This document shows positions 1 through 7,743 of a DNA stretch of 64,000 bases, one piece after another (the stretch's first letter is position 1; each line of letters opens with the position of its first letter). The position numbers and the translations under genes were made by a program. The notes beneath the pieces are model-generated. The model searched no databases. It was not told the DNA's origin and saw only the letters and a list, made by a program, of their open reading frames with translations. Origin of the DNA: Serratia liquefaciens (GTDB lineage: Bacteria; Pseudomonadota; Gammaproteobacteria; Enterobacterales; Enterobacteriaceae); contig NZ_CP088930.1 in NCBI RefSeq assembly GCF_027594825.1, positions 3,533,019-3,597,018 of the forward strand. Direction: 5' to 3'.

Positions 1-305
1 ATTTTGTTAGCCAGCTCGAAAGATAAGGCATGGCCGAACTGAAACGCCGGGGAATAATCCAATCGGGAAAGTTGCCGGTGAGCGGCATCGGCAATTTCCT
101 GGCGGCCATGGCCCAACCCGCAGCACCACAACCCGGATAATCCGTCAAAAATTTTGCGACCGTCCTGGCTAGTATAATAAACGCCTTGCGCGTGGCTTAT
201 CATTCTCGGGTTGGCTTTAAAATTACGGTTGCCGGTAAAGGGCATCCAATGTGCTTCTAACCATTCACGGTCGGCTTTATTTTCACGGTGATTTAAATCA
301 GCCAT
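1..305 (-). CDS. class III omega-aminotransferase, N-terminal part (window edge)
   Basis: The first 101 residues are visible; the gene continues past the left edge. It begins at an ATG (303-305) preceded by GGAGGG. The early segments HWMPFTGNR, GVYYTSQDG and GLSGLWCCGLGHG are typical of PLP-dependent beta-alanine/omega-amino acid:pyruvate aminotransferases, which move an amino group from beta-alanine or related omega-amines to pyruvate in the cytosol. The PLP lysine lies outside the window. The gene is divergent from the LysR gene at 677, its most likely regulator. Nearby amine-oxidase and deacetylase genes fit a role in amine use. Exact substrate is inferred only. Confidence 0.85.
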   Translation of the reverse strand, partial: MADLNHRENKADREWLEAHWMPFTGNRNFKANPRMISHAQGVYYTSQDGRKIFDGLSGLWCCGLGHGRQEIADAAHRQLSRLDYSPAFQFGHALSFELANK

Positions 306-344
306 TTTTCCCTCCGAGGGGGAGAACAGGTACGGTTAATTAAA

Positions 345-582
345 TATACCCGTCATCTTTTAAGTTACAGCGTTGTTATCTGCACTCAGTTATATGGCCC
401 GTCCATGGGCCATACCCCTGCGGGCAGCGTTCAAATCGGCCACCGGCAGATTTGTCACCCCAGTTACTGTAGGGGGCGAATAAATTCGCCCCGATTAATG
501 CGGGCGCAGCATGCAGCGCCCCTACAATATCTGGGATGAGCGAGCTGGCCGCCTAGCCGTAACTTAAAAGCCATAGGGTATA
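345..582. repeat. ERIC-like inverted-repeat element with internal palindromes
   Basis: This fills most of the 371-bp gap between the aminotransferase and LysR genes; I see no gene in it. The ends are imperfect inverted repeats: TATACCC at the left and GGGTATA at the right, each followed inward by CTTTTAAGTTAC or its complement. The blocks CAGCGTTGTT and CGCCTAGC match the ends of the ERIC copy at 53.5 kb, and CCCCAGTTACT matches part of the ERIC centre. Inside are the palindrome GGGCGAATAAATTCGCCC (474-491) and a GGGCGC/GCGCCC hairpin, both inside outer arms TGTAGGGG and CCCCTACA. It looks like a composite non-coding repeat. Confidence 0.6.
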
Positions 583-676
583 AATAAGCGTGTTAATGAA
601 ATGTTGAGTGAAATTGACTATGTTCTGCTTCTTCACTAATGTGAATAATCATATGTCGAAACTTACTTAAGGTTTT

Positions 677-1606
677 ATGCAAGTAAAAAAGCGCGCATTG
701 TTGGGCCAGTTATCGGATATGGATCTGCGGTTGCTGCGGGTATTCAAGGCGGTGGTCGACTGTGGCGGCATGAGTGCCGCCGAGCTGGAGCTGAACATCA
801 GCCTGTCGACCATCAGCAAGCACATCAAGGATCTGGAGCAGCGGCTGGGCCTGACGCTGTGCCACCGCGGGCGCGAAGGGTTTGCGGTTACTGACGAAGG
901 GCTGCTGATTTATCAGGAAACCGTGAATCTGTTGGCGGCGACCGAGGCCTTTCACCGTGGGGTGGATGATGTGCATCAACGCCTGGGAGGACAGCTGCAC
1001 GTGGCGATATTCGACCATACCGTCAGTAATCCTCAGGCGCATATCGGCCGGGCGATCGCCTTATTCAGCGAGCAGGCGCCGGATGTCTCTTTGCAAATGT
1101 ATGTGGAGCCGATAAATACCATTGAACGCGGCGTGATTGACGGCCAATTTCAAATTGGCATTATTCCCATGCACCGCAGTGCGGAAAGTTTATCTTATAG
1201 TTCGTTATTTCATGAGAGGATGTTCTTATATTGTGGCGCGCAGCATGAATTATTTTCCGCTAACCATGAAATACTTAATTGGGATCTGTTGCACAATTAT
1301 GCCTTTGCCGGATTAGGCTACCATTCGCCGAATATGGAACTGAGCCTGCAGCAGCATTTACATCGCAAGGCAACGGGGTTTGCCCAGGAGTCGATCGCGA
1401 CCCTAATTCTTTCCGGTAAGTACGTCGGCTTTCTTCCCGACCACTATGCAGCGTTTTTTGTCGCGCAAAATATGATGCGCGCCATCAAACCGACGCTGTT
1501 CCGTTATCACTGCGAATATTCCAGCGTGCTGCGGCGTTCGCCCAGCCCGCAGCGGGTGGTCAAGCTGTTCCACGAATGCCTGCTGGCGGCTCATGGAACA
1601 GCTTAA
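677..1606 (+). CDS. LysR-family transcriptional regulator
   Basis: This is a 309-residue protein, the usual length for the family. A winged helix-turn-helix lies at about residues 14-75 (DLRLLRVFKAVV, then STISKHIKDLEQRLG), and a substrate-binding effector domain follows from about residue 100. The start is an ATG behind AAGG with short spacing. It is divergent from the omega-aminotransferase at 305-1, which it probably controls in response to a small molecule. An ERIC-like repeat lies between the two promoters. The effector is unknown. Confidence 0.9.
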   Translation: MQVKKRALLGQLSDMDLRLLRVFKAVVDCGGMSAAELELNISLSTISKHIKDLEQRLGLTLCHRGREGFAVTDEGLLIYQETVNLLAATEAFHRGVDDVHQRLGGQLHVAIFDHTVSNPQAHIGRAIALFSEQAPDVSLQMYVEPINTIERGVIDGQFQIGIIPMHRSAESLSYSSLFHERMFLYCGAQHELFSANHEILNWDLLHNYAFAGLGYHSPNMELSLQQHLHRKATGFAQESIATLILSGKYVGFLPDHYAAFFVAQNMMRAIKPTLFRYHCEYSSVLRRSPSPQRVVKLFHECLLAAHGTA

Positions 1607-1609
1607 TAT

Positions 1610-1702
1610 TTACTGATCTTTCTTCTTGCCAAAAATCTTGATCAGCAAGCCGACCAGGATGCCAATCGCGATGCCGGTGAAAATCCAGCTGATGATGCCC
1701 AT
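1610..1702 (-). CDS. 30-residue single-pass membrane protein
   Basis: This small gene has an ATG at 1700-1702, a GGGAGA ribosome site 6 bases upstream and a TAA stop. The product has one hydrophobic segment of about 20 residues (WIFTGIAIGILVGLLIKIFG) and ends in KKKDQ, a positive tail expected to stay in the cytoplasm. The opening MGIISWI resembles the first segment of GlsB/YeaQ/YmgE-type small membrane proteins, but those are about 80 residues and have further segments. It lies 38 bp after the alcohol dehydrogenase on the same strand, and could be cotranscribed with it. Function unknown. Confidence 0.6.
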   Translation of the reverse strand: MGIISWIFTGIAIGILVGLLIKIFGKKKDQ

Positions 1703-1740
1703 GTCCAATCTCCCGCTATTACTTTGATCTGATTATATAA

Positions 1741-2868
1741 TCATTCGATGCGGAATGCGCCTTCGATCATCTGCTGCCGCTGCGGCGCGCTGTAGTCGAT
1801 CAGCGAGTTCTTGCTGTTGGATTTTGCCAGCGTCACCGCCAGTTCGTCAGCGGAAATCGTCAGGTCATCCTGCCAGAAACTGGCGATGGCATTGCGGGTA
1901 ATAAAGTCGATCAGGTAGCGTTCCGGGCTGTCATGCTGCTCGGGGAACAGACGGGCGGCAAGCTCAGCCATCAGCGCCCTCTGCTGCGGTTGTTCGCTTT
2001 TCGCCAGCAGTTCGAGGAACGGCAGCAGCAGGCGGCCGCAGACCTGGCCGTGGTGATAGTCGCGCAGGGCGCCAATCTCACCGGCGATGCCGTGGATCAC
2101 TCCCAGCCCGGCGGCGCTCAGCGTCAGGCCGCCAAGATAGGAGGCTTGCATAATAGCTTCATGAGCCTCGGCGCTGCGGTTGAGCGCAGGCCAGGCCTGC
2201 AGGAAGTGGCGGATGCCGGTCAGCGACATCTCGCGCGTCATAGCGTTGGCGGTTTTGGACAGATAGGCCTCGAACAGGTGGGTAAAGGCGTCGATGGCGC
2301 AGTAGGCCAGCACCTTGTCCGGCGCACCCTGCAGCAGCTGTGGATCCAGGATGGCAGTCTGCGGCACAAAGTTGTTATGGCGCAGCGAGGCTTTCACCTT
2401 GCTCACCTGGGTGTCGGTGATCACCGCATTCTGCGTGACTTCACTGCCGGTACCGGCGGTGGTGGGGATGGCGATCAGCGGCAGGGTTGCACCGCTGATT
2501 TTTGTGTCGCCGATCTTTTCCATATAGCGCAGGGTGGGCAACGGGTGCTCGACCAGCGCGGCAAAGGCCTTGGCAGCATCCAGTACGCTACCGCCGCCAA
2601 TGGCTACCACGCGTCGCACCTTGCCGCGCCAACGCGCGACCCAGGCATCTATCTCTTGCGGCGAAGCCTCGTGACTGACGATTTCGGTGCCGAGCAGCAG
2701 CGGCGTCAATGCGTCTGCCAGTGAGGAATACACCGCGCCATTGAGGAATGATCGGCAGCTAAACAGCAGCGTCGGCTGTGGTTCGGCGGTCAGTAGCGGG
2801 ATCAGTTGGCTGATGCTGCCGTGGCCGAACCAGGTATGGCGGTTGGCAATGGTCAGGCTGATAGTCAT
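1741..2868 (-). CDS. iron-containing alcohol dehydrogenase
   Basis: The 375-residue product is a group III (Fe-dependent) NAD(P)-linked alcohol dehydrogenase. The nucleotide-binding signature GGGSVLDAAK is at residues 91-100, and the family motif TTAGTGSEVT lies near 136-145. The expected metal ligands are D193, H197, H259 (VIHGIAGE) and H273. I chose the ATG at 2868 because GGAGAGAAC precedes it; an upstream extension to 2925 has no ribosome site and would add 19 non-family residues. It probably interconverts an alcohol and an aldehyde in the catabolic pathway around it. Substrate unknown. Confidence 0.88.
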   Translation of the reverse strand: MTISLTIANRHTWFGHGSISQLIPLLTAEPQPTLLFSCRSFLNGAVYSSLADALTPLLLGTEIVSHEASPQEIDAWVARWRGKVRRVVAIGGGSVLDAAKAFAALVEHPLPTLRYMEKIGDTKISGATLPLIAIPTTAGTGSEVTQNAVITDTQVSKVKASLRHNNFVPQTAILDPQLLQGAPDKVLAYCAIDAFTHLFEAYLSKTANAMTREMSLTGIRHFLQAWPALNRSAEAHEAIMQASYLGGLTLSAAGLGVIHGIAGEIGALRDYHHGQVCGRLLLPFLELLAKSEQPQQRALMAELAARLFPEQHDSPERYLIDFITRNAIASFWQDDLTISADELAVTLAKSNSKNSLIDYSAPQRQQMIEGAFRIE

Positions 2869-2951
2869 GTTCTCTCCTTGGCACGCGAAAATCACAGCAT
2901 AAGCCAGCCTCTGCGGCTGAACCACTGCTTTTCTCTGCCTGACAGGGATTC

Positions 2952-2966
2952 CGTTAATATATTAAT
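2952..2966. promoter_or_regulatory. AT-rich palindrome TTAATATATTAA, candidate operator
   Basis: CGTTAATATATTAAT lies between the divergent dehydrogenase and LuxR genes. The same 15 bases occur in inverse orientation at 9897-9911, and a one-mismatch version lies at 3106-3119. In GC-rich surroundings this suggests an operator. The binding protein is not known; the two LuxR-type genes nearby are candidates. Confidence 0.4.
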
Positions 2967-3105
2967 CCAGCCTCATTCGGCCCCGCCGCAATAATCTGGC
3001 GAAGGTGTGATTTGTTTAACATGTAAACGATTATGCGGTTGCATTTGGCGCTATTGAGTGTTTTCTATAACAAACAGGCCACGGCGTAGCCGGAATAAAG
3101 TGATT

Positions 3106-3119
3106 GTTAATTTATTAAT
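3106..3119. promoter_or_regulatory. second AT-rich operator-like site before luxR-type gene
   Basis: GTTAATTTATTAAT ends 15 bp before the LuxR-type start codon at 3135 and differs at one position from the site at 2953-2966. The position near the ribosome site would suit autoregulation. This is an inference from similarity and placement only. Confidence 0.35.
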
Positions 3120-3134
3120 AATGGCGGGGCGAAG

Positions 3135-3893
3135 ATGAATATTCAGGTGGAACGATTATCCGCAGTGATAGACGCAGTCGCAACCCAAGGTTTCTATCCC
3201 AACCTGCTGGCCTGGCTGGAAGGGTTCTTCGCCTTTGATAGCGCCATTGTTTACGCGTTTGAACGCGGCCAGGCACCGCGTTGCCTGATCAAAACCGAGC
3301 GAGAAAACAGTGACGCGGTCAATCAACTCTATCAACAGGGCGCTTACCTGCAGGATCCGTTTTACCAGGCGCTGAATGATGGCGGCGGTGGCGAGGTGCT
3401 GACCCTGCGCCAGTTGGCTCCCTGCGGCTTCTACCATACTGATTATTACCGTAACTTTTACCGCAAGACCGGCTGGCATGATGAAGCCGGCGTGCTGCTG
3501 CCCCTGACACCCGAACGCGGGCTGGGGGTGTTTTTCGGCTCGGCGCGCCAGTCGGTGGGCGTGCGTTATCCGCAGTTGGCTGAGCTGCGCGATGCGTTGA
3601 CGCTGCTCAAGAGCGTAGCGCGGCTGCATGGCGAAGTGATCGTCGCTCCGGCAGAGCCTGAAAGGGTGATGGATCATGCGGTGCAGGCACGTTATCTGCT
3701 GACACCTCGTGAGCGCGAAATAGTGGATCTGATCCTGGACGGCTGCGGTTCGCAGCAAATCGCCGATCGGCTGTTCATCAGTCTGGGAACGGTGAAAAAC
3801 CACCGCAAGAACATCTACAGCAAGCTGGCGATCGGTTCGCAGGCCGAACTGTTCAATCTGCTGTTGGCCACCCCGCTGCGTCGCAGCGCCTGA
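3135..3893 (+). CDS. LuxR-type transcriptional regulator
   Basis: The protein has 252 residues. A LuxR/FixJ helix-turn-helix is at about 187-250 (LLTPREREIV, IADRLFISLGTVKNHRKNIY). The N-terminal 180 residues have no phospho-acceptor receiver domain and do not clearly match the acyl-homoserine-lactone-binding domain; they probably sense a metabolite. The ATG at 3135 follows GGGGCGAAG. It lies immediately upstream of, and on the same strand as, the FAD amine oxidase and cupin genes, so it is the likely local regulator. It differs from the second LuxR-type protein at 9057-9704. Confidence 0.85.
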   Translation: MNIQVERLSAVIDAVATQGFYPNLLAWLEGFFAFDSAIVYAFERGQAPRCLIKTERENSDAVNQLYQQGAYLQDPFYQALNDGGGGEVLTLRQLAPCGFYHTDYYRNFYRKTGWHDEAGVLLPLTPERGLGVFFGSARQSVGVRYPQLAELRDALTLLKSVARLHGEVIVAPAEPERVMDHAVQARYLLTPREREIVDLILDGCGSQQIADRLFISLGTVKNHRKNIYSKLAIGSQAELFNLLLATPLRRSA

Positions 3894-3913
3894 GTGTTAA
3901 TTATTTGTTGCGA

Positions 3914-3931
3914 ATGTCCCTAAGGGGACAT
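3914..3931. promoter_or_regulatory. inverted repeat ATGTCCC-TAAG-GGGACAT upstream of amine oxidase
   Basis: Two perfect 7-bp arms flank TAAG in the gap between the LuxR-type gene and the oxidase start at 3996. It recalls the TCGTCC-TTAA-GGACGA palindromes at 10019 and 10145 (same GTCC/GGAC arms and TAA centre). It could be a DNA operator or an RNA hairpin in the leader. If the oxidase began at the upstream ATG at 3930 the repeat would overlap coding sequence. Confidence 0.4.
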
Positions 3932-3995
3932 GGCGACGTCGCGCCGACCTCCTGATAATCCGATGTTATGGCATAGGGTCTTCGGGAGTGCGACA

Positions 3996-5297
3996 GTGAA
4001 CAATAATATCGAATCGTTAACCTACTACGCGGCAACCAAAAAATACGATCTGCGCTTCCCGACGCTGGAAGAAGATCTGGACGTTGACGTGGTGATCATC
4101 GGCGGCGGTTTCTCCGGCATCAATACCGCGCTGGAGCTGGCTGAGCGGGGCATCACCAATATCGCCATACTGGAAGGGCGTTATCTGGGTTACGGCGGCA
4201 CCGGCCGCAACGGCGGGCAGGTGATGGCCGGCATCGGCCACGATCTGGAAAAAATCAAACGCCACGTCGGCCCCTCCGGGCTGGAAACCATCTTCAAAAT
4301 CAGCAACCTCGGCGCCGGGATTATTCGCGAACGCATCAAGAAGTACGAGATTGATGCCGATTTCTGTTTTGGCTATGGCTACCTCGGCAGCAATGCACGC
4401 CAGGAGAAAACCCTGCGCAGCTGGCTGAAGGAATTCAAGGCGGTCTCGCCGGATGAAGAGATTGAACTCTACACCGGCGCAGAGGTGAAGCAGGTCGTGG
4501 GGTCAGACGCCTACACCTGCGCATTGAAACACATGGGCGGCGGCCACGTGCATTCGCTCAACCTGCTGTTGGGCGAGGCGAAGGCGCTCAGCGGCTACGG
4601 CGTGAAAATCTTCGAAAACAGCAGCGTGCTGGGCGTGGAATACGGTTCGCGCATCAAAGTGCGCACCGCCATGGGCTCAGTGCGTGCCAACAAGATGCTG
4701 TGGGCGTGCAACGGTTTTCTCAACGGCATGGAGCCGTTCATCTACGACAAAACCATCAATACCTACGCGTTCCAACTGGCTACCGAACCCTTGCCTGAAG
4801 AGCTGATCCGCCAGATCAGCCCGATCCGCGGTGCCTACAGCGATATCCGCCCGGTGATCGATTACTACCGGGTGACCAATGAAAACCGGCTGCTGTTTGG
4901 CAGTGCCACCCGCTTGATCGAATACATTCCCTCGGATCTTAAGGCCTGGAACCGCAACCTGATGCTCAAGGTGTTCCCGTACCTGCACGACGTGAAGATC
5001 GACCTGGCCTGGGGCGGGCCGCTGTGTTGCAGCGCCAACCTGTTCCCGCAGATCGGCACCTTGCCGCAGCATGACAACGTGTTTTATGTGCAGGGCTATT
5101 CCGGCTTTGGCGTAACGCCGAGTCATATCGTTTGCAAAGTGTTGGCAGAGGGCATGAGCGAGGGATCGGATCGTTACGATCTGATGAGTTCAATCCCGCA
5201 CGTCAATATCTTCGGTAAAGACAAGCTGCGACGGGTAATGACTACCGCCGGCAAGGTTTGGCACCAGACATCCGGCTACTGGAAAGGCCGTCGCTAA
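3996..5297 (+). CDS. FAD-dependent amine oxidoreductase, PuuB-like (DAO family)
   Basis: The 433-residue product matches gamma-glutamylputrescine oxidase-type enzymes. A dinucleotide-binding site GGGFSG is at about residues 36-41 with an acidic E60 after it, followed by GTGRNGGQ, a FAD-contact motif seen in PuuB. Such enzymes oxidise an amine to an aldehyde, releasing ammonia and hydrogen peroxide. I chose the GTG at 3996 because GGGAG lies 7 bases upstream and the protein then starts as PuuB does; the alternative ATG at 3930 overlaps an inverted repeat. The cupin gene follows 21 bp later. The true amine substrate is not shown by the sequence. Confidence 0.82.
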   Translation: MNNNIESLTYYAATKKYDLRFPTLEEDLDVDVVIIGGGFSGINTALELAERGITNIAILEGRYLGYGGTGRNGGQVMAGIGHDLEKIKRHVGPSGLETIFKISNLGAGIIRERIKKYEIDADFCFGYGYLGSNARQEKTLRSWLKEFKAVSPDEEIELYTGAEVKQVVGSDAYTCALKHMGGGHVHSLNLLLGEAKALSGYGVKIFENSSVLGVEYGSRIKVRTAMGSVRANKMLWACNGFLNGMEPFIYDKTINTYAFQLATEPLPEELIRQISPIRGAYSDIRPVIDYYRVTNENRLLFGSATRLIEYIPSDLKAWNRNLMLKVFPYLHDVKIDLAWGGPLCCSANLFPQIGTLPQHDNVFYVQGYSGFGVTPSHIVCKVLAEGMSEGSDRYDLMSSIPHVNIFGKDKLRRVMTTAGKVWHQTSGYWKGRR

Positions 5298-5318
5298 TTT
5301 TTATCACAGGAGAGAAAC

Positions 5319-5684
5319 ATGAAACCATTACTGCTTAAGCAACCACTGCCTGAACTGTTGGACATTGGCAGCGTCAGCAACCTGGGCGCCACAGTGATCG
5401 CCGGTGAGCCAAACGTCGGGGTGGCGAGCCTTTTCGGTGAGCCGACCGACAACCTGAACTGTGGCATTTTCAGCTGCACGCGCGGCACCTTTGTGATGGA
5501 GTATCCGTTCTCCGAACACGCCACGGTGTGGGAAGGCACCGCGACGCTGACCGACGAAAAGACCGGTCAATCCGTGCAGTACCAGGCCGGGGATTCGTGG
5601 TTTGTCGAAAAAGGCACCCCGGTACGCTGGGAGATCACCTCGGATCGTTTTGTAAAACATTACCTGGCGATCGTAGAAGGTTGA
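5319..5684 (+). CDS. cupin domain protein (DUF861/Cupin_3 type)
   Basis: This is a 121-residue single cupin barrel. Segments such as FSEHATVWEGTATLTDE, YQAGDSWFVEKGT and PVRWEI are the two beta motifs of the Cupin_3 family, which includes (S)-ureidoglycine aminohydrolase and EutQ-like proteins. It starts 21 bp behind the amine oxidase after AGGAGAG and is probably cotranscribed. Small cupins of this type often accompany PuuB-like oxidases, but their reaction is unproven. A strong hairpin follows the gene. Confidence 0.8.
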   Translation: MKPLLLKQPLPELLDIGSVSNLGATVIAGEPNVGVASLFGEPTDNLNCGIFSCTRGTFVMEYPFSEHATVWEGTATLTDEKTGQSVQYQAGDSWFVEKGTPVRWEITSDRFVKHYLAIVEG

Positions 5685-5694
5685 TCGTGAACTG

Positions 5695-5718
5695 GCCCCT
5701 CTCCGCCGGGAGAGGGGC
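5695..5718. terminator. hairpin between convergent cupin and hydrolase genes
   Basis: A perfect 10-bp stem GCCCCTCTCC/GGAGAGGGGC with loop GCCG lies between the two convergent stop codons. It lacks a run of T on either side, so it may act as a weak or bidirectional terminator or an mRNA end stabiliser. Confidence 0.55.
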
Positions 5719-5724
5719 ATTCCG

Positions 5725-6531
5725 CTATCCCAGCACCCGATCGATAAAGTCGGTGATCCGCCTTAATATCTGATCCTTGTTGGTTTCGTTAAAACTCTCG
5801 TGCCGCCCGCCTGGATTGACCATCGCTTCGAAATCGCTGCCCTTGAGCAGATCGATCGCGGTTTGCGATTCCGCCATTAACACCAGCCTGTCGTCATCGC
5901 CATGTATCCACAGCGTAGGCAGCGTGCCGAAGCCCGGGCCGGCGTTGATTTTCGCCAGGATCTGCTGCATTGCCCGCAGCGTCGGGCGTTTGAATGGCCC
6001 ATGCCATACCAGCGGATCGGCCTGATAGGCTTCCCCCACCGCCGGGTCACGCGACAGGGTAGCGGGATCGAGCGGCGTATCTGGGATCACCGGCAGATCA
6101 AGCAGATCGGAAATCAGGGTTCTTTCGCCAATCAAGGGGCCGGAAAGCACCAGTGCACGCACGCCATCGCCATAGCGTTGAACGTAGCGGGTGGCAATCA
6201 TCCCGCCCATGGAATGGCCGATGACCACCAGGGGGACGTCAGGATGCAGCTGCTGAAAATGCTCCGTCACGCGGCGAACGTCATCGACCACGGCGTCATA
6301 ATCCTCAATCAATACGCGTTCACCCTGCGAAAGCCCATGACCGAGATGATCGGGGCCGAACACCCGCGCACCCTGGGCTTCCAGCGTACGGGCTACGTAC
6401 TGATAGCGCCCGAGATGCTCGCCGTAACCGTGCACCAGCAGCGCCAGAAAGCGCGGCCGGTCATGGCCCCAGTCATGCACGGCAATATCGCCATGGCCGC
6501 CTTTGATAAAGCTGATCTTCTGTTCAGACAT
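5725..6531 (-). CDS. alpha/beta hydrolase, monoacylglycerol-lipase type
   Basis: The 268-residue protein has the full serine-hydrolase set: oxyanion-hole HGYGEH (34-39), nucleophile elbow GHSMGG with S107, acid D212-D214 in HGDDDR, and H244 in GGRHESFNE. The arrangement is that of the Hydrolase_4 group (monoglyceride lipase/lysophospholipase L2-like). It probably hydrolyses a carboxylic ester in the cytosol. It is the last gene of a possible MFS-deacetylase-hydrolase transcript; 86 bp and a hairpin separate it from the deacetylase gene, so it may also have its own promoter. Confidence 0.85.
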   Translation of the reverse strand: MSEQKISFIKGGHGDIAVHDWGHDRPRFLALLVHGYGEHLGRYQYVARTLEAQGARVFGPDHLGHGLSQGERVLIEDYDAVVDDVRRVTEHFQQLHPDVPLVVIGHSMGGMIATRYVQRYGDGVRALVLSGPLIGERTLISDLLDLPVIPDTPLDPATLSRDPAVGEAYQADPLVWHGPFKRPTLRAMQQILAKINAGPGFGTLPTLWIHGDDDRLVLMAESQTAIDLLKGSDFEAMVNPGGRHESFNETNKDQILRRITDFIDRVLG

Positions 6532-6588
6532 CGTATTTTCTCATCGGAAGGGTCATATTCAGCGTAGCGGCAAAGCGGAGAATGGGTA

Positions 6589-6610
6589 GGGGCACTGCGT
6601 GCGGTGCCCC
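6589..6610. terminator. hairpin GGGGCAC/GTGCCCC
   Basis: A 7-bp perfect stem with an 8-base loop lies between the deacetylase stop and the hydrolase start, with no T tract. It could attenuate read-through or protect the upstream message. Confidence 0.4.
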
Positions 6611-6617
6611 AGGATAT

Positions 6618-7730
6618 TTAGCGAATAAAGTGCTGCGCCAGCGCATCGATAGCCTGACGCTGGAACAGGTTGAAGGCGTCTCGCGGCTGCTGTTGGCGGA
6701 TGAATGCCAGCAGCGGATCTTCGACCTCGGTGCGAATACCGCTCAGTTGCTCCATCACTGCCAGACCGCAGAAGGGCACGTAGGACTCGGCATAACCGCC
6801 CTCATGCACCATCACCAGCTTTCCATTGCACAGGCGGTCGGCAGCGTCCTGCACCAGAGCCGTCATGCTGCGGAAACTGTCGCTGTGCAGCTGCATGCGC
6901 GCCAGCGGGTCGAGGGCATTGGCATCGTAGCCGCAGGCGACAATGATCAGCTCGGGTTTGAAGCGCTCCAGTGCCGGGATCACGATCTGCCGCATGGCAT
7001 ACAGATAGCCGTCGTCACCGGCACCTGCCAGCAGCGGAATATTGATGTTAAAGCCTTCTCCTGCCCCGGCACCGCGGTCCTGTTCACCGGAGTAGCCCGC
7101 CGGGAAGCAGCCGTCCTGATGCAGCGACAGCGTCAGCACGTCGTCACGTTGCCAGTAGATATGCTGCGTGCCGTTGCCGTGATGCACGTCCCAATCGAGC
7201 ACCGCCACTTTGCCCAAACCGTATTTGTCTTTGGCACGCTCGATGGCGATGGGGATATTGGCCAGAAAGCAAAACCCCATCGACCGATCCGGCAGGCAAT
7301 GGTGGCCCGGTGGGCGCGACAGCGCATAGGCGTTATCCAGTTTGCCCTGCAGCACCGCTTCGACCGCCGTGCAGGCCAGCCCGGCGGACAGTTTGGCTAT
7401 CTCGTAGCTGCCCGGCCCCAAAGGGGCTTCCTCACCCAGCATGCCCCCGCCGTTATCGCTTAGCTGTTTGAAACGTCGCAGGTAGTCGGCCGGATGAATG
7501 CGCAACAGGTCTTCTTCCGTCGCCATGTCGGCACTCAGCAGCTGGAGCTGGCGCGACAGGCCGGACACGTCCATCAGGTTTTTCATCCGCCGTTTGGTTT
7601 CCGGCGATTCGGCATGGCCCGCCCCTGAGGGCGGTTGCACCCAGCCGCCGACCGGCAGCGTAGTGGCATGCAGGCCGGTGCTGTGCCAGAAACAGCGTTC
7701 ATCAAACAAGAAACCGGTTTTTCTTTTCAC
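6618..7730 (-). CDS. histone deacetylase superfamily amidohydrolase, acetylpolyamine-deacetylase type
   Basis: The 370-residue zinc amidohydrolase has all the catalytic parts: RPPGHH (H143, H144), DWDVHHGNGT with zinc ligands D181 and H183, GYDA with D269, and the oxyanion tyrosine Y313 in EGGY. Bacterial members remove acetyl groups from acetylated polyamines or similar amides. It starts at a GTG (7730) with AGGAG 7 bases upstream, 13 bp after the MFS transporter stop, which indicates cotranscription and import of the substrate by that transporter. Substrate choice is an inference from the family and from the amine-oxidase neighbours. Confidence 0.85.
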   Translation of the reverse strand: MKRKTGFLFDERCFWHSTGLHATTLPVGGWVQPPSGAGHAESPETKRRMKNLMDVSGLSRQLQLLSADMATEEDLLRIHPADYLRRFKQLSDNGGGMLGEEAPLGPGSYEIAKLSAGLACTAVEAVLQGKLDNAYALSRPPGHHCLPDRSMGFCFLANIPIAIERAKDKYGLGKVAVLDWDVHHGNGTQHIYWQRDDVLTLSLHQDGCFPAGYSGEQDRGAGAGEGFNINIPLLAGAGDDGYLYAMRQIVIPALERFKPELIIVACGYDANALDPLARMQLHSDSFRSMTALVQDAADRLCNGKLVMVHEGGYAESYVPFCGLAVMEQLSGIRTEVEDPLLAFIRQQQPRDAFNLFQRQAIDALAQHFIR

Positions 7731-7743
7731 CTTATTACTCCTG

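Noticed and set aside
1933..2724. 263-codon open frame on the plus strand over the alcohol dehydrogenase
   Set aside because: It is the antisense shadow of a clear enzyme gene with all catalytic residues; high GC content makes such long frames common here.
3930..3995. Upstream ATG start for the FAD oxidase
   Set aside because: It leaves only two bases after AAGGGG, overlaps a dyad, and adds 22 residues not seen in PuuB-like proteins; the GTG at 3996 fits better.
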